Part shown: in pieces, positions 1-9,415 of the stretch | Layout: each line of letters starts with the position of its first letter | How positions within the stretch are numbered: the first letter of the stretch is position 1 | Origin: Clavibacter nebraskensis NCPPB 2581 | GTDB taxonomy: Bacteria; Actinomycetota; Actinomycetes; Actinomycetales; Microbacteriaceae | Reading direction: 5' to 3' | NCBI RefSeq assembly: GCF_000355695.1 | Contig: NC_020891.1 | Coordinates: forward strand, 1,612,001 to 1,676,000 | DNA length: 64,000 nt | Notes under the pieces: model-generated | What the model was told of the DNA's origin: nothing | Seen by the model: only the letters and a program-made list of their open reading frames with translations | Databases searched by the model: none | Position numbers and translations under genes: made by a program

Positions 1-233
1 TCCAGCGCGAGGACAAGGAGCTCCTCGAGATCTACGCGAACCTCTTCGTCGAGCGCGACAGCCAGAAGGGCATCGTCATCGGCGCGCAGGGCTCGCGGCT
101 CAAGCACGTGGGCCAGGTGGCGCGCGCGCAGATCGAGCCGCTCGTCGGCACGCGCGTGTTCCTGTCGCTGCGCGTGAAGATCGCCAAGGACTGGCAGCGC
201 GACCCGAAGCTGCTCGGCCGCCTGGGCTTCTGA
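1..233 (+). CDS. era: GTPase Era, C-terminal fragment
   Basis: Partial gene: the window opens inside it and only the last 76 residues are present, read from base 3. Era is a membrane-associated GTPase that binds 16S rRNA and helps 30S ribosome assembly. What remains is the KH RNA-binding domain, with the GxxG-type loop in IVIGAQGSRLKHVG, followed by the usual end LRVKIAKDWQRDPKLLGRLGF. The GTPase domain lies upstream of the window. In actinobacteria era lies near recO and uppS, which matches the genes 9 kb downstream. Confidence 0.93.
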   Translation, partial: QREDKELLEIYANLFVERDSQKGIVIGAQGSRLKHVGQVARAQIEPLVGTRVFLSLRVKIAKDWQRDPKLLGRLGF

Positions 234-329
234 CCCGCGGGCGGCGCCCGCGTACATCCCGCGGATGAGATCGGGGCGCCTCAGCGGGGATCGTCGGCCG
301 CGGACGGCGCCCCGGCCGGGCGCGGCACG

Positions 330-335
330 TACGGT
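330..335 (+). promoter_or_regulatory. -10 box TACGGT, leaderless histidine kinase
   Basis: TACGGT ends 6 nt before the ATG of the histidine kinase and no Shine-Dalgarno sequence lies between them, so the transcript probably starts at the ATG itself. No convincing -35 box is visible. Confidence 0.55.
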
Positions 336-341
336 GGTCGC

Positions 342-1847
342 ATGCTCCGACGGATCCCGAGGTACCAGCTCGTCCTCGACGTCGTCCTCGCGGCGGCGTT
401 CGTCGCCGTCATCGCTCCCGGCTCGATCGGCGTCGCGGCTGCCAGCGCGTTCGGGGTCTCCTCGTTCGCGACCTCCGAGGTCTCGCTGGTCCTCGTGGTC
501 CTCATGGGAGCGGCCCTCGCCGTCCGTCGGCTCGCGCCAGGGCTCTCGCTCGCCGTCGCCTGGGCGGGTGCGATCGTCCAGATGGGCGCGGGAGCCGCGG
601 TCGAGCCCGGCGACATCGCCATCGCGGGCGTCGTCTACTGCACCGCGGCCTACGGCGGGCGGATCGTCCGGTGGCTGGGCCTCGCCTCCGCCATCGTCGG
701 CGGCGTGGTCGCCGCCTCCTACCTCTCCTACGCCTCAGGCCGCGTCCCCATCGGCAGCGCGGCGTTCAGCTCGGGGGAGTGGACCGCGTTCGCGACCCTG
801 TTCCTGTTCCTGCTGCTGTGCGCGTGGAGCGTGCTGCTGGCGTCGTGGACGGCCGGCCGCCTCGTGGTCGCGTCCCGCGCGTCGCACGCGAGCCGCGACG
901 CGCAGGAGGCCGCCGAGCGCGACCAGGCCCGCGCGCTGCAGGACGTCGTCGTCGAGCAGGAGCGCAACCGCATCGCCCGGGACATGCACGACGTCGTCGC
1001 CCACTCGCTCGCCGTCGTGATCGCGCAGGCCGACGGGGCGCGCTACGCCCGGCTGGTGGATCCCGAGGCCGCGGACGACGCGCTGCGCACCATCTCCACC
1101 ACCGCCCGGCAGGCGCTCGGCGACGTGCGGATCCTCCTGGCGCAGCTCCGGCACAGCGAGGACGACGCCCCCCAGCCCGAGCTCAAGGAGCTGAGCGACC
1201 TCATCGACCAGATGCGCTCCACCGGCCTCGTCATCGGGTTCGTCGAGACGGGCCAGCCGGGCGAGTTCGGCACCGGGCAGCAGCTCGCGGTGTACCGGAT
1301 CGTGCAGGAGGCGCTGACCAACGTGCTGCGGCACGGCGACGTCGCGCACCCCGTCGAGGTGGAGCTCGCCTGGGAGCCGGACGGCGTCTCGGTGTCGGTG
1401 CGCAGCCGGACGCTCCCGGATCCGGTGCGCCCGGCGCGCACGACGACGGGCATCATCGCCCTCCCCGTGCTGCCGCCCGCCCCCGCGACCCCGGCGCAGC
1501 CGGTCGGCCACGGCCTCGCCGGCATGCGCGAGCGCGCCACGCTGTCCGGCGGCCGGTTCTCGGCGGGCGTGCGCGAGGGCGTGTGGACCGTGTCCGCGTG
1601 GATCCCGTTCGCTCCCGCCACGCGCCCCGTGCCCCGCGTGCCCGTCGCCGGCGCGTCCGTCGGCACGGGCGCGGACGCGCCGAGCCGCCCCCTCACCATC
1701 GACGAGCTGTTCCCACCCGCGGCCGCGGGCACCACGACGCCCGGCAGGCCCGCCGCGCACGTCAGCCCGCACCGCACCGCCGCCGCCCGCGGGGCGGCCG
1801 CCTCCGCGGCGCGACGCGCGCGCGACGACCGGCCCGGCGGATCCTGA
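342..1847 (+). CDS. Sensor histidine kinase, NarL/DesK type (HisKA_3)
   Basis: Membrane sensor kinase of a two-component system. The N-terminal ~170 residues contain about five hydrophobic membrane segments. A dimerisation helix carries the phospho-acceptor His216 in RDMHDVVAHSL (HisKA_3 family). The HATPase_c domain shows the N box in EALTNVLRHG (~residue 325) and the G box GHGLAGMRER (~residue 390). The last ~110 residues are Ala/Pro/Arg-rich and probably disordered, making the protein (501 aa) longer than usual for the family. There is no separate extracellular sensor domain, so the signal is probably sensed in the membrane. The cognate response regulator starts 53 nt downstream. The stimulus is unknown. 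Confidence 0.88.
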   Translation: MLRRIPRYQLVLDVVLAAAFVAVIAPGSIGVAAASAFGVSSFATSEVSLVLVVLMGAALAVRRLAPGLSLAVAWAGAIVQMGAGAAVEPGDIAIAGVVYCTAAYGGRIVRWLGLASAIVGGVVAASYLSYASGRVPIGSAAFSSGEWTAFATLFLFLLLCAWSVLLASWTAGRLVVASRASHASRDAQEAAERDQARALQDVVVEQERNRIARDMHDVVAHSLAVVIAQADGARYARLVDPEAADDALRTISTTARQALGDVRILLAQLRHSEDDAPQPELKELSDLIDQMRSTGLVIGFVETGQPGEFGTGQQLAVYRIVQEALTNVLRHGDVAHPVEVELAWEPDGVSVSVRSRTLPDPVRPARTTTGIIALPVLPPAPATPAQPVGHGLAGMRERATLSGGRFSAGVREGVWTVSAWIPFAPATRPVPRVPVAGASVGTGADAPSRPLTIDELFPPAAAGTTTPGRPAAHVSPHRTAAARGAAASAARRARDDRPGGS

Positions 1848-1864
1848 CCCGCCGCGACCCGCGA

Positions 1865-1870
1865 TATCCT
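1865..1870 (+). promoter_or_regulatory. Candidate -10 box TATCCT of response regulator
   Basis: TATCCT lies 30 nt upstream of the GTG start, giving a leader of about 24 nt that contains the AAGGA ribosome binding site. It would let the regulator be transcribed apart from the kinase. No clear -35 box. Confidence 0.35.
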
Positions 1871-1900
1871 CCCCACGCCGACCCCGATCGAAGGACCCCC

Positions 1901-2587
1901 GTGCCCACCCCACCCATCCGCGTCGCCCTGGTCGACGACCAGGCCCTGTTCCGCACGGGCGTCCGCATGCTCATCTCCTCGCAGCCCGACCTGGAGTTCG
2001 CGGGCGAGGCCGCCAACGGCCAGGAGGCCGTCGAGCTCGCGCGCACCGAGCACCCCGACGTGATCCTCATGGACATCCGCATGCCCGTCATGGACGGGAT
2101 CCAGGCCACGGCCGAGGTCCTGCGCGCGGCGGACGCGCGGGGGGACCGCACGCCGCGCGTCCTCGTGCTGACGACCTTCGACCTCGACGAGAGCGCCGCG
2201 CGCGCGATCCGGGCGGGGGCGAGCGGCTTCGTGCTGAAGGACGCCGACCCCGAGTTCCTCCTCGCCGCGATCCGCACCGTCCACGCGGGCAACTCCGTCA
2301 TCGCGGCGTCCGCCACCCGCCAGCTGCTCGAGCACTTCGACCCGGGATCCCGGCCCCGGGTCGCCCCGCCCGCGTTCGCGTCGCTCACCTCGCGCGAGCG
2401 GGAGATCTTCGTCCTCGCGGCGCGCGGGCTCAGCAACGCGGAGATCGCGCAAGCGGAGTTCCTCAGCGAGGCGACGGTGAAGACGCACGTGAGCCGCATC
2501 CTCGCGAAGCTCAGCCTCCGCGACCGCGTGCAGCTCGTGGTCTTCGCCTTCGAGCACCGGTTGAACGGATCCCCGACCCAGGGCTAG
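1901..2587 (+). CDS. NarL/LuxR-family response regulator
   Basis: DNA-binding partner of the upstream histidine kinase. Residues 1-125 form a receiver domain with acidic pair D12/D13, phospho-acceptor D58 in ILMDIRMPVMDG, and the Thr/Lys positions in LVLTTF and FVLKDA. Residues ~160-225 form a LuxR-type helix-turn-helix: LTSREREIFVLAARGLSNAE followed by SEATVKTHVSRILAKL. At 228 aa it is the normal length. The GTG start is chosen because AAGGA sits 5 nt upstream and the protein then begins just before the first receiver strand (RVALVDD). The targets are unknown; the esterase/MprF-like unit immediately downstream is a candidate, by position only. Confidence 0.9.
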   Translation: MPTPPIRVALVDDQALFRTGVRMLISSQPDLEFAGEAANGQEAVELARTEHPDVILMDIRMPVMDGIQATAEVLRAADARGDRTPRVLVLTTFDLDESAARAIRAGASGFVLKDADPEFLLAAIRTVHAGNSVIAASATRQLLEHFDPGSRPRVAPPAFASLTSREREIFVLAARGLSNAEIAQAEFLSEATVKTHVSRILAKLSLRDRVQLVVFAFEHRLNGSPTQG

Positions 2588-2628
2588 CCGCTCCCGATCG
2601 GCGGGGGGCCGCTCGCATCCCCGTCGGC

Positions 2629-2634
2629 TAGATT
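2629..2634 (+). promoter_or_regulatory. Candidate -10 box TAGATT of esterase/synthase unit
   Basis: TAGATT lies ~38 nt before the GTG start and would give a leader of about 30 nt carrying AGAGGA, the ribosome binding site. Confidence 0.4.
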
Positions 2635-2671
2635 CCTGTCGCCTGCCCGCTCCCGTCGCAAGAGGACCACC

Positions 2672-4075
2672 GTGCTTTACGATCTCGAAGACCTGTCGCT
2701 GCTGAGCCCGTCGACGATCACGGCCACCACGCTCGCGCCCGTGTTCGGCATCGTCCTCCTCGCCGTCGTGGCCCGTCGTGCGCGCCAGACGACGGGCGCG
2801 CGCGCCGCGGATCCCCGGCGCACGGCCGGCGAGCTCGCCCTGGGCGCCCTCATCGGCGCGCTGGGCGGCCTGGCCCTCGCCTTCGTCCTCGGCGACGTGA
2901 TGGACCTGTTCGGGGTGGTCCTGTCCCTGCCGACGCGCGGCTGGACGGCGATCGGCGGCATGGGGCTCGGCATCCTCGTCGTCGCCTTCGCGCGCAGCGG
3001 CCGCAGCGTCACCGGGGTGGGCGGCACCGGGCGGCCGACGCGCCGTCTCCGCGTCCTGCACCGCGTGCTCGCCGTGCTCGTGGTGCCGATGGTCGTGCTC
3101 ACCTCCGCCATCGGCATCAACTCGGACCTGCAGGAGTACCCGAACGTGGCGGCGGCCTTCGGCCTCACCCGCGTCGGTCCGCTCGACACGACCGACCTCC
3201 CGTCGGCCCAGCCCGCGGACGGAGAGCCGGCCCCGGACTCCACGGTGCCGATCGAGGAGTCGTGGACTCCGGGCGAAGAGCTCCCCGCCCACGGCCGCGT
3301 CGGATCCGTCGCCATCCCGGGCACGCAGTCGGGCTTCACGGCGCGCCACGCCATCGTCTACCTCCCGCCCGCGGCGCTCGTGCCGGACGCCCCTCAGCTC
3401 CCCGTGCTCATCGCCATGTCGGGGCAGCCGGGCAAGCCACTCGACCTGCTCGCGTCCGGCCGCTTCGACTCGTTCCTCGACGCCTACGCCGCGGGCCACC
3501 ACGGCCTCGCACCCATCGTGGTCATGCCCGACCAGCTGGGCGCGTCGGACGCGAACCCCATGTGCATCGACTCGCCCCTCGGCAACTCGGAGACCTACCT
3601 CACGGTCGACGTGCCCGCCTGGATCCGCGCGAACCTGCGCGTGCTGGACGATCGCACGTCGTGGGCGCTGCTCGGCTTCTCGCAGGGCGGCACGTGCGCC
3701 GTGCAGCTCGGGGCCGCGCATCCCGATCTGTTCGGCTCCTTCGTGGACATCTCCGGCGAGATCGGCCCGTGGGCGGGCCCGAAGACCATCGACGTCGCCT
3801 TCGGCGGGTCGCAAGACAGGTACGCGGCATCGATCCCGTCGGCCGTCATGGCCAGCCGGGCCCCCTACGCCGACACCCAGGCCGTGTTCTGCGTGGGCGA
3901 GGAGGACTCCGGGTACCGTCCCGGTGTGGAGCAGGTGGAGGCGGCCGCCGTCGCCGCCGGGATCGACGCGCGGCTGAGCATCGCGCCCGGCAGCTCGCAC
4001 GACTGGGGGACGGTGAAGTGGTGCACGGCCGACGCCCTCCCCACCCTCGGTCAGCGTCTGGGGCTCACCCGATGA
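2672..4075 (+). CDS. Membrane-anchored esterase (alpha/beta hydrolase), AhyD-like
   Basis: The first ~150 residues contain about four hydrophobic segments; the rest is an extracytoplasmic alpha/beta-hydrolase domain of the antigen-85/esterase-D kind. Visible catalytic elements are the nucleophile elbow GFSQGG and a C-terminal histidine in PGSSHDWGT. Its stop overlaps the start of the next gene (ATGA), an MprF-like synthase, so the two are translationally coupled. Esterases next to aminoacyl-phosphatidylglycerol synthases in Gram-positives (AhyD of Enterococcus faecium) hydrolyse the aminoacyl lipid, so I infer the same role here: one enzyme decorates the lipid and the other removes the decoration. 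A generic polysaccharide or lipid esterase is the alternative. GTG start supported by AGAGGA upstream. Confidence 0.72.
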   Translation: MLYDLEDLSLLSPSTITATTLAPVFGIVLLAVVARRARQTTGARAADPRRTAGELALGALIGALGGLALAFVLGDVMDLFGVVLSLPTRGWTAIGGMGLGILVVAFARSGRSVTGVGGTGRPTRRLRVLHRVLAVLVVPMVVLTSAIGINSDLQEYPNVAAAFGLTRVGPLDTTDLPSAQPADGEPAPDSTVPIEESWTPGEELPAHGRVGSVAIPGTQSGFTARHAIVYLPPAALVPDAPQLPVLIAMSGQPGKPLDLLASGRFDSFLDAYAAGHHGLAPIVVMPDQLGASDANPMCIDSPLGNSETYLTVDVPAWIRANLRVLDDRTSWALLGFSQGGTCAVQLGAAHPDLFGSFVDISGEIGPWAGPKTIDVAFGGSQDRYAASIPSAVMASRAPYADTQAVFCVGEEDSGYRPGVEQVEAAAVAAGIDARLSIAPGSSHDWGTVKWCTADALPTLGQRLGLTR

Positions 4076-6636
4076 CGGCGCGTCCCCGCTTCCTCACGCT
4101 CCAGGGCGCCGCGCGGGCGCTCCTCACGCGCCTCGTCGCGCAGCCGGTGACGCTGGGGATCGCCGCGGTGATCCTGCTCCTCGCCGTCCTGCCCGCCGTC
4201 TCCGCCACCTGGCGCCGCGTCGTGCACCACGAGCTGGCGACGGGCTACGAGGCGGTCGTCGAGCGCGGCCACTGGTGGACCACCGCCACCGCCGCCTTCC
4301 TGACCGACGGGCCCGTGGAGCTCGTCGTCTCGCTCCTGGCGGTGCTGGTGCTCGTCGGCGTCGCGGAGCACCTCATGGGCTGGTGGCGCACGCTCCTCGG
4401 CTTCGTGCTCACCGGCACCGTCGGCTCGCTCCTCGGCATCGCGGTCCAGGCCCAGGGGCTGGTCGACGGCGAGCTCTGGTCGCACGGCGTGCGGGGCATC
4501 GCGACGGCGGATCCGCTCACCGCGGTGGCGGGCGTGCTCGCGCTCTCGAGCGCGTGGGCCGGCGTCCTGTGGCGGCGGCGCATCCGCGTGGTGCTCGGCG
4601 TCGTGGTGCTCGTGTTCCTCCTGTACTCGGGCCAGCCGAGCGACCTCTACCGGCTCCTCGCGATCCTCGTCGGGGGCGTCGTCGGCGCCCTGCTGCACCG
4701 GCCGGCGGGGGGAGCGCTCTGGCAGCGCAGCTCCCACCACGAGGTGCGCGTGATGCTCGCCGCGGTCGTCGCGATCCTCGGCACGGGCCCCGTCATCGCC
4801 CTGCTGTCCCGGAGCCGCTACGGCCCGCTCGCGCCCATCGCGCTGCTGTTCGTCGACGACCGGGTGCCGGGCGACGCGATCTCCACCCGCTGCCTGTCGA
4901 GCGACTTCACGCACGACTGCCTGCAGGAGATCATGCTGGCGCGGATCGGCGGCGGGGCCGGTCCGATCCTGCTCTCCGTGGCGCCGCTGCTGGCGCTGCT
5001 GGTCGCCGCGTACGGCCTCGCGCGCGGGCGGCGCTTCGCCGTCTGGCTCGCCGTGAGCGTCAACCTGCTCCTCGCCGTGCTGTCCGCCTACGCGTTCGGC
5101 ATGCTCGTGCACCGCGACATGGTCTCGCCGCGCCTGTCCGCCTCGCCGTCCGCGCACCCGGAGGCGGTGGCCGCGCTCATCGCGTCGGTGGCGCTGCCGC
5201 TCGGCAGCGCGATCGTCCTCGTGCTCCTGCGCCGGCACTTCACCATCCTGTCGACGGCCCCGGCGATCCGGCGCTTCCTGGTGACGACGGGCGTCGCCCT
5301 GGCCGGGCTCATGGCGCTCTTCGTGGCCACGGGGCTCGCGCTCTCCGACGCCTTCACCCGGCCGGTGGACCTCAACGACCTGCTGGCCGAGGCGCCCGAC
5401 CGCTTCATCCCGGCGTCGTTCCTGCGCGGCGAGTCGCTCGACTTCCTGCCGACCGACCCGATCACCGACGTCGTGTACCGCGGGGTGGGGCCGGTGTTCT
5501 GGATCATCCTGGTGATCGCGAGCCTGCGCGCCATCGCCGACGTCCGCATCGCCGCCGTGCCCCGGGCGCAGGCGCGCGTCGCGCCGGCCCTCCGCCGCGG
5601 CGCGATCGGCTCGCTGTCGCACATGGCGACGTGGGCGGGCAACTCGTACTGGATCGCCGCCGACGGACGGACGGTCGTCGCGTACCGCGTGGTGGGCAGC
5701 GTCGCCATCACGACGGCGGCGCCGCTCGGCCCGCCCGACGACGACGGGGCGCTCCGCGACGTCCTCGGCCAGTTCGCGCGCTTCGCCGACGACAACGGGT
5801 GGACCCCCGTCTTCTACAGCGTCCCCGCGTCGATGACCCCGTTGTTCCGCGACATGGGCTGGGAGACGCTCGTCGTCGCCGAGGAGACCGTCGTGCGGCC
5901 GGGCACCTGGCAGACCACGGGCAAGAAGTGGCAGGACGTGCGCACCTCCATCAACCGGGCGGACCGCGCCGGGATCCGCGCGGAGTGGACCACCTGGTCC
6001 GAGCTGCCCCTGGCGTGGGCCAGCCAGATCGAGCAGATGTCCGAGGAGTGGGTCGCCGAGAAGGAGCTGCCCGAGATGGGCTTCACGCTCGGGGGCGTGG
6101 AGGAGCTCCGCGATCCCGCCGTGCGGCTCATGCTCGCCATCGACGCCGACGACCGCGTGCAGGCCGCCACGAGCTGGCTGCCCACGTGGCAGGACGGCGA
6201 GGTCGTCGGCTGGACGCTCGACTTCATGCGCCGCCGCCCGGATGGCATCAACGGCGTGATGGAGTTCCTCATCGCCCGCTCCGCCATGCGCATGAAGGAG
6301 GACGGCATCGAGTTCATGAGCCTGTCCGCCGCGCCGCTCGCGCAGACCCGCGCGGCCTCCCCGAAGGGCGAGCACGAGGACGCCGGCGCGGGCCAGGAGC
6401 GGCAGGAGAGCGCGGTCGAGCGGATCCTCGAGTTCCTCGCCGACTCGCTGGAGCCGGTCTACGGCTTCCGCTCGCTGCTCGAGTTCAAGCGGAAGTTCCA
6501 GCCGGAGCTCGTGCCGCTGATCATGGCCTACCCGGACGCGACCGCCCTGCCGACCGTGGGCCTCGCGCTCACGCGCGCCTACCTGCCGTCGACGTCCGTG
6601 CGCGACCTCACGCGCGTGCTCCGCTCCGCCCGGTGA
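4072..6636 (+). CDS. MprF-like aminoacyl-phosphatidylglycerol synthase (DUF2156)
   Basis: 854-residue membrane protein. The N-terminal ~480 residues are mostly hydrophobic segments. The cytosolic C-terminal part, from ~510, is the DUF2156/LPG-synthase domain with its GNAT-like fold (KWQDVRTSINRADRAG, ending near YGFRSLLEFKRKFQPE). The family transfers lysine or alanine from tRNA to phosphatidylglycerol, lowering membrane negative charge and resisting cationic peptides. The amino acid used cannot be read from sequence. Residues ~55-220 resemble a rhomboid-like membrane fold (RGHWW at 65-69, then a Gly-rich helix) but lack the GxSG serine and the HxxG motif, so any such module would be non-proteolytic. 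The start ATG overlaps the esterase stop. Confidence 0.75.
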   Translation: MTARPRFLTLQGAARALLTRLVAQPVTLGIAAVILLLAVLPAVSATWRRVVHHELATGYEAVVERGHWWTTATAAFLTDGPVELVVSLLAVLVLVGVAEHLMGWWRTLLGFVLTGTVGSLLGIAVQAQGLVDGELWSHGVRGIATADPLTAVAGVLALSSAWAGVLWRRRIRVVLGVVVLVFLLYSGQPSDLYRLLAILVGGVVGALLHRPAGGALWQRSSHHEVRVMLAAVVAILGTGPVIALLSRSRYGPLAPIALLFVDDRVPGDAISTRCLSSDFTHDCLQEIMLARIGGGAGPILLSVAPLLALLVAAYGLARGRRFAVWLAVSVNLLLAVLSAYAFGMLVHRDMVSPRLSASPSAHPEAVAALIASVALPLGSAIVLVLLRRHFTILSTAPAIRRFLVTTGVALAGLMALFVATGLALSDAFTRPVDLNDLLAEAPDRFIPASFLRGESLDFLPTDPITDVVYRGVGPVFWIILVIASLRAIADVRIAAVPRAQARVAPALRRGAIGSLSHMATWAGNSYWIAADGRTVVAYRVVGSVAITTAAPLGPPDDDGALRDVLGQFARFADDNGWTPVFYSVPASMTPLFRDMGWETLVVAEETVVRPGTWQTTGKKWQDVRTSINRADRAGIRAEWTTWSELPLAWASQIEQMSEEWVAEKELPEMGFTLGGVEELRDPAVRLMLAIDADDRVQAATSWLPTWQDGEVVGWTLDFMRRRPDGINGVMEFLIARSAMRMKEDGIEFMSLSAAPLAQTRAASPKGEHEDAGAGQERQESAVERILEFLADSLEPVYGFRSLLEFKRKFQPELVPLIMAYPDATALPTVGLALTRAYLPSTSVRDLTRVLRSAR

Positions 6637-6683
6637 GCGCCGGTCGGGCACCGCGCCGGGTGCGGACGCCCGCGGCGCCGGTG

Positions 6684-6689
6684 TACCCT
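6684..6689 (+). promoter_or_regulatory. -10 box TACCCT of leuA leader transcript
   Basis: TACCCT ends 6 nt before the ATG of the leucine leader ORF, the same leaderless spacing seen at many genes in this window. The leuA mRNA would therefore begin at the leader-peptide start codon. Confidence 0.6.
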
Positions 6690-6695
6690 GGTGGG

Positions 6696-6740
6696 ATGCA
6701 GTCCGGTCGCCTCCTCCTTAGTCGCCGCGGCGAGGCCTGA
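6696..6740 (+). CDS. leuA leader peptide (14 aa, three Leu codons in a row)
   Basis: Short ORF encoding MQSGRLLLSRRGEA just upstream of leuA. Three consecutive leucine codons (CTC CTC CTT, 6711-6719) are the hallmark of an amino-acid attenuation leader: leucine shortage stalls the ribosome there and changes the fold of the downstream mRNA. The ATG sits 6 nt after a TANNNT -10 box, so the ORF would be translated from a leaderless mRNA. A hairpin overlaps its 3' end. Conserved LEU elements upstream of actinobacterial leuA have been described by comparative genomics; I infer this is a member or a relative. Confidence 0.72.
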   Translation: MQSGRLLLSRRGEA

Positions 6741-6760
6741 TCCGGCCCTCCTCGTCGCGG
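6725..6760 (+). promoter_or_regulatory. Leader hairpin overlapping the leucine leader stop codon
   Basis: Ten-base arms CCGCGGCGAG (6725-6734) and CTCGTCGCGG (6751-6760) pair with one G-U wobble, and a short GCC/GGC stem can form inside. The 5' arm begins 5 nt after the last Leu codon, so a ribosome stalled on those codons would cover it. No U-run follows, so control of translation or an alternative fold is more likely than simple termination. The pyrimidine run over the Leu codons (6710-6718) can also pair with the GGAG ribosome binding site of leuA at 6792-6795. Confidence 0.55.
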
Positions 6761-6777
6761 AGTCCCGTCACGGCTGA

Positions 6778-8568
<1,791 letters not shown>

Positions 8569-8590
8569 TCCGCTCCGCGCGGCGCGCGCG

Positions 8591-8628
8591 CGCACGACGG
8601 CCGGGCGGCGACGCCCGGCCGTCGTGCG
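8591..8628. terminator. Bidirectional hairpin terminator between leuA and TRIC-like gene
   Basis: Perfect 16-bp GC-rich stem (8591-8606 with 8613-8628) and a 6-nt loop, lying exactly between two convergent stop codons. It can serve both strands. No U-tract, as is usual in this phylum. Confidence 0.75.
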
Positions 8629-9306
8629 TCAGCGCCGCGGACGCGGCCGGCGCAGCGCCGTGAACCGCAGTCGGCTGAGCGCGCGCTGCTCCGGCAGGCT
8701 CCAGCCGAAGCGCACCGCGAGCAGCCGCGTGGTGGCCGTGACGGCGACGCAGACGATGGCCGCGATCCACATGGGCACGCCGAACGTCGCGAGCAGGACG
8801 ACGATCACCGCGCCCACGCCCGCGGCGACCGCGTAGAGCGAGCCCACGTGCATCATCGCGATGGGCAGGTTGAGCAGGAGGTCGCGGACGAACGAGCCGC
8901 CGACGGCCGACACGACGCCGATGAAGACGGCCGGCACCTCCGGGACCCCGGCCGCCAGCGCCTTGGACGTGCCGATGGCGCAGAACAGGCCGATGGTGAG
9001 CGCGTCGAGGGCGGTGATGACGGCGTCGAGGCGCGTGAAGATCCGCTCGAGGAGCATGCCGCCGAGGGCCGCCGCGACCGCGACGAGCATGAGCCAGTTG
9101 CTGGAGAGCGCCGCGGGCGTGACGTCGAGGAACACGTCGCGGAGGAGGCCGCCACCCAGACCCGTTGCCGTGCCGATGATGGCGATGCCGAGCAGGTCGA
9201 GCTTGCGGTCGCGGAAGCCCGCCGCGAACATGGCGCCCTGGAGGCTGCCGATGCTGACCGCCAGGAGGTCCGCCCAGAGCGGGATGGTGAGGGGGACGCG
9301 ATCCAT
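8629..9306 (-). CDS. TRIC/YadS-family membrane protein (UPF0126)
   Basis: Integral membrane protein of about seven hydrophobic segments, arranged as two repeats of three plus one. The repeats carry the family signature of Gly-rich kinked helices followed by a charged pair: GGGLLRDVFLD in the first and GGSFVRDLLLN in the second. Bacterial TRIC homologues form trimeric cation channels; related YicG/YadS proteins have been linked to glycine transport. Substrate not predictable. The start MDRVPLT is chosen because AAGGGGAGG lies directly upstream; an in-frame upstream ATG at 9336 would add 10 residues. Convergent with leuA and divergent from recO. Confidence 0.85.
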   Translation of the reverse strand: MDRVPLTIPLWADLLAVSIGSLQGAMFAAGFRDRKLDLLGIAIIGTATGLGGGLLRDVFLDVTPAALSSNWLMLVAVAAALGGMLLERIFTRLDAVITALDALTIGLFCAIGTSKALAAGVPEVPAVFIGVVSAVGGSFVRDLLLNLPIAMMHVGSLYAVAAGVGAVIVVLLATFGVPMWIAAIVCVAVTATTRLLAVRFGWSLPEQRALSRLRFTALRRPRPRR

Positions 9307-9403
9307 GGCCTCCCCTTGATAGCACAGGGCGAGCACGGTGCACGGTCGCGTGACGCCGGGCGGCCCGGCCCGCGCGGCGGCGGGGGAGCGCGGGCGCGGG
9401 GCG

Positions 9404-9409
9404 GATAAT
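9404..9409 (+). promoter_or_regulatory. -10 box GATAAT, leaderless recO
   Basis: GATAAT, the closest match to consensus in this region, ends 6 nt before the recO GTG. Initiation at the GTG would give a leaderless mRNA. Confidence 0.55.
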
Positions 9410-9415
9410 CGAGGG

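Noticed and set aside
1043-4000. 985-codon open frame on the minus strand opposite the two-component pair and esterase
   Set aside because: Arg/Gly/Ala-rich translation with no domain, caused by the rarity of stop codons at this G+C. The plus-strand genes have clear families. The same holds for other long antisense frames, such as 4051-6651 and 6718-8595.
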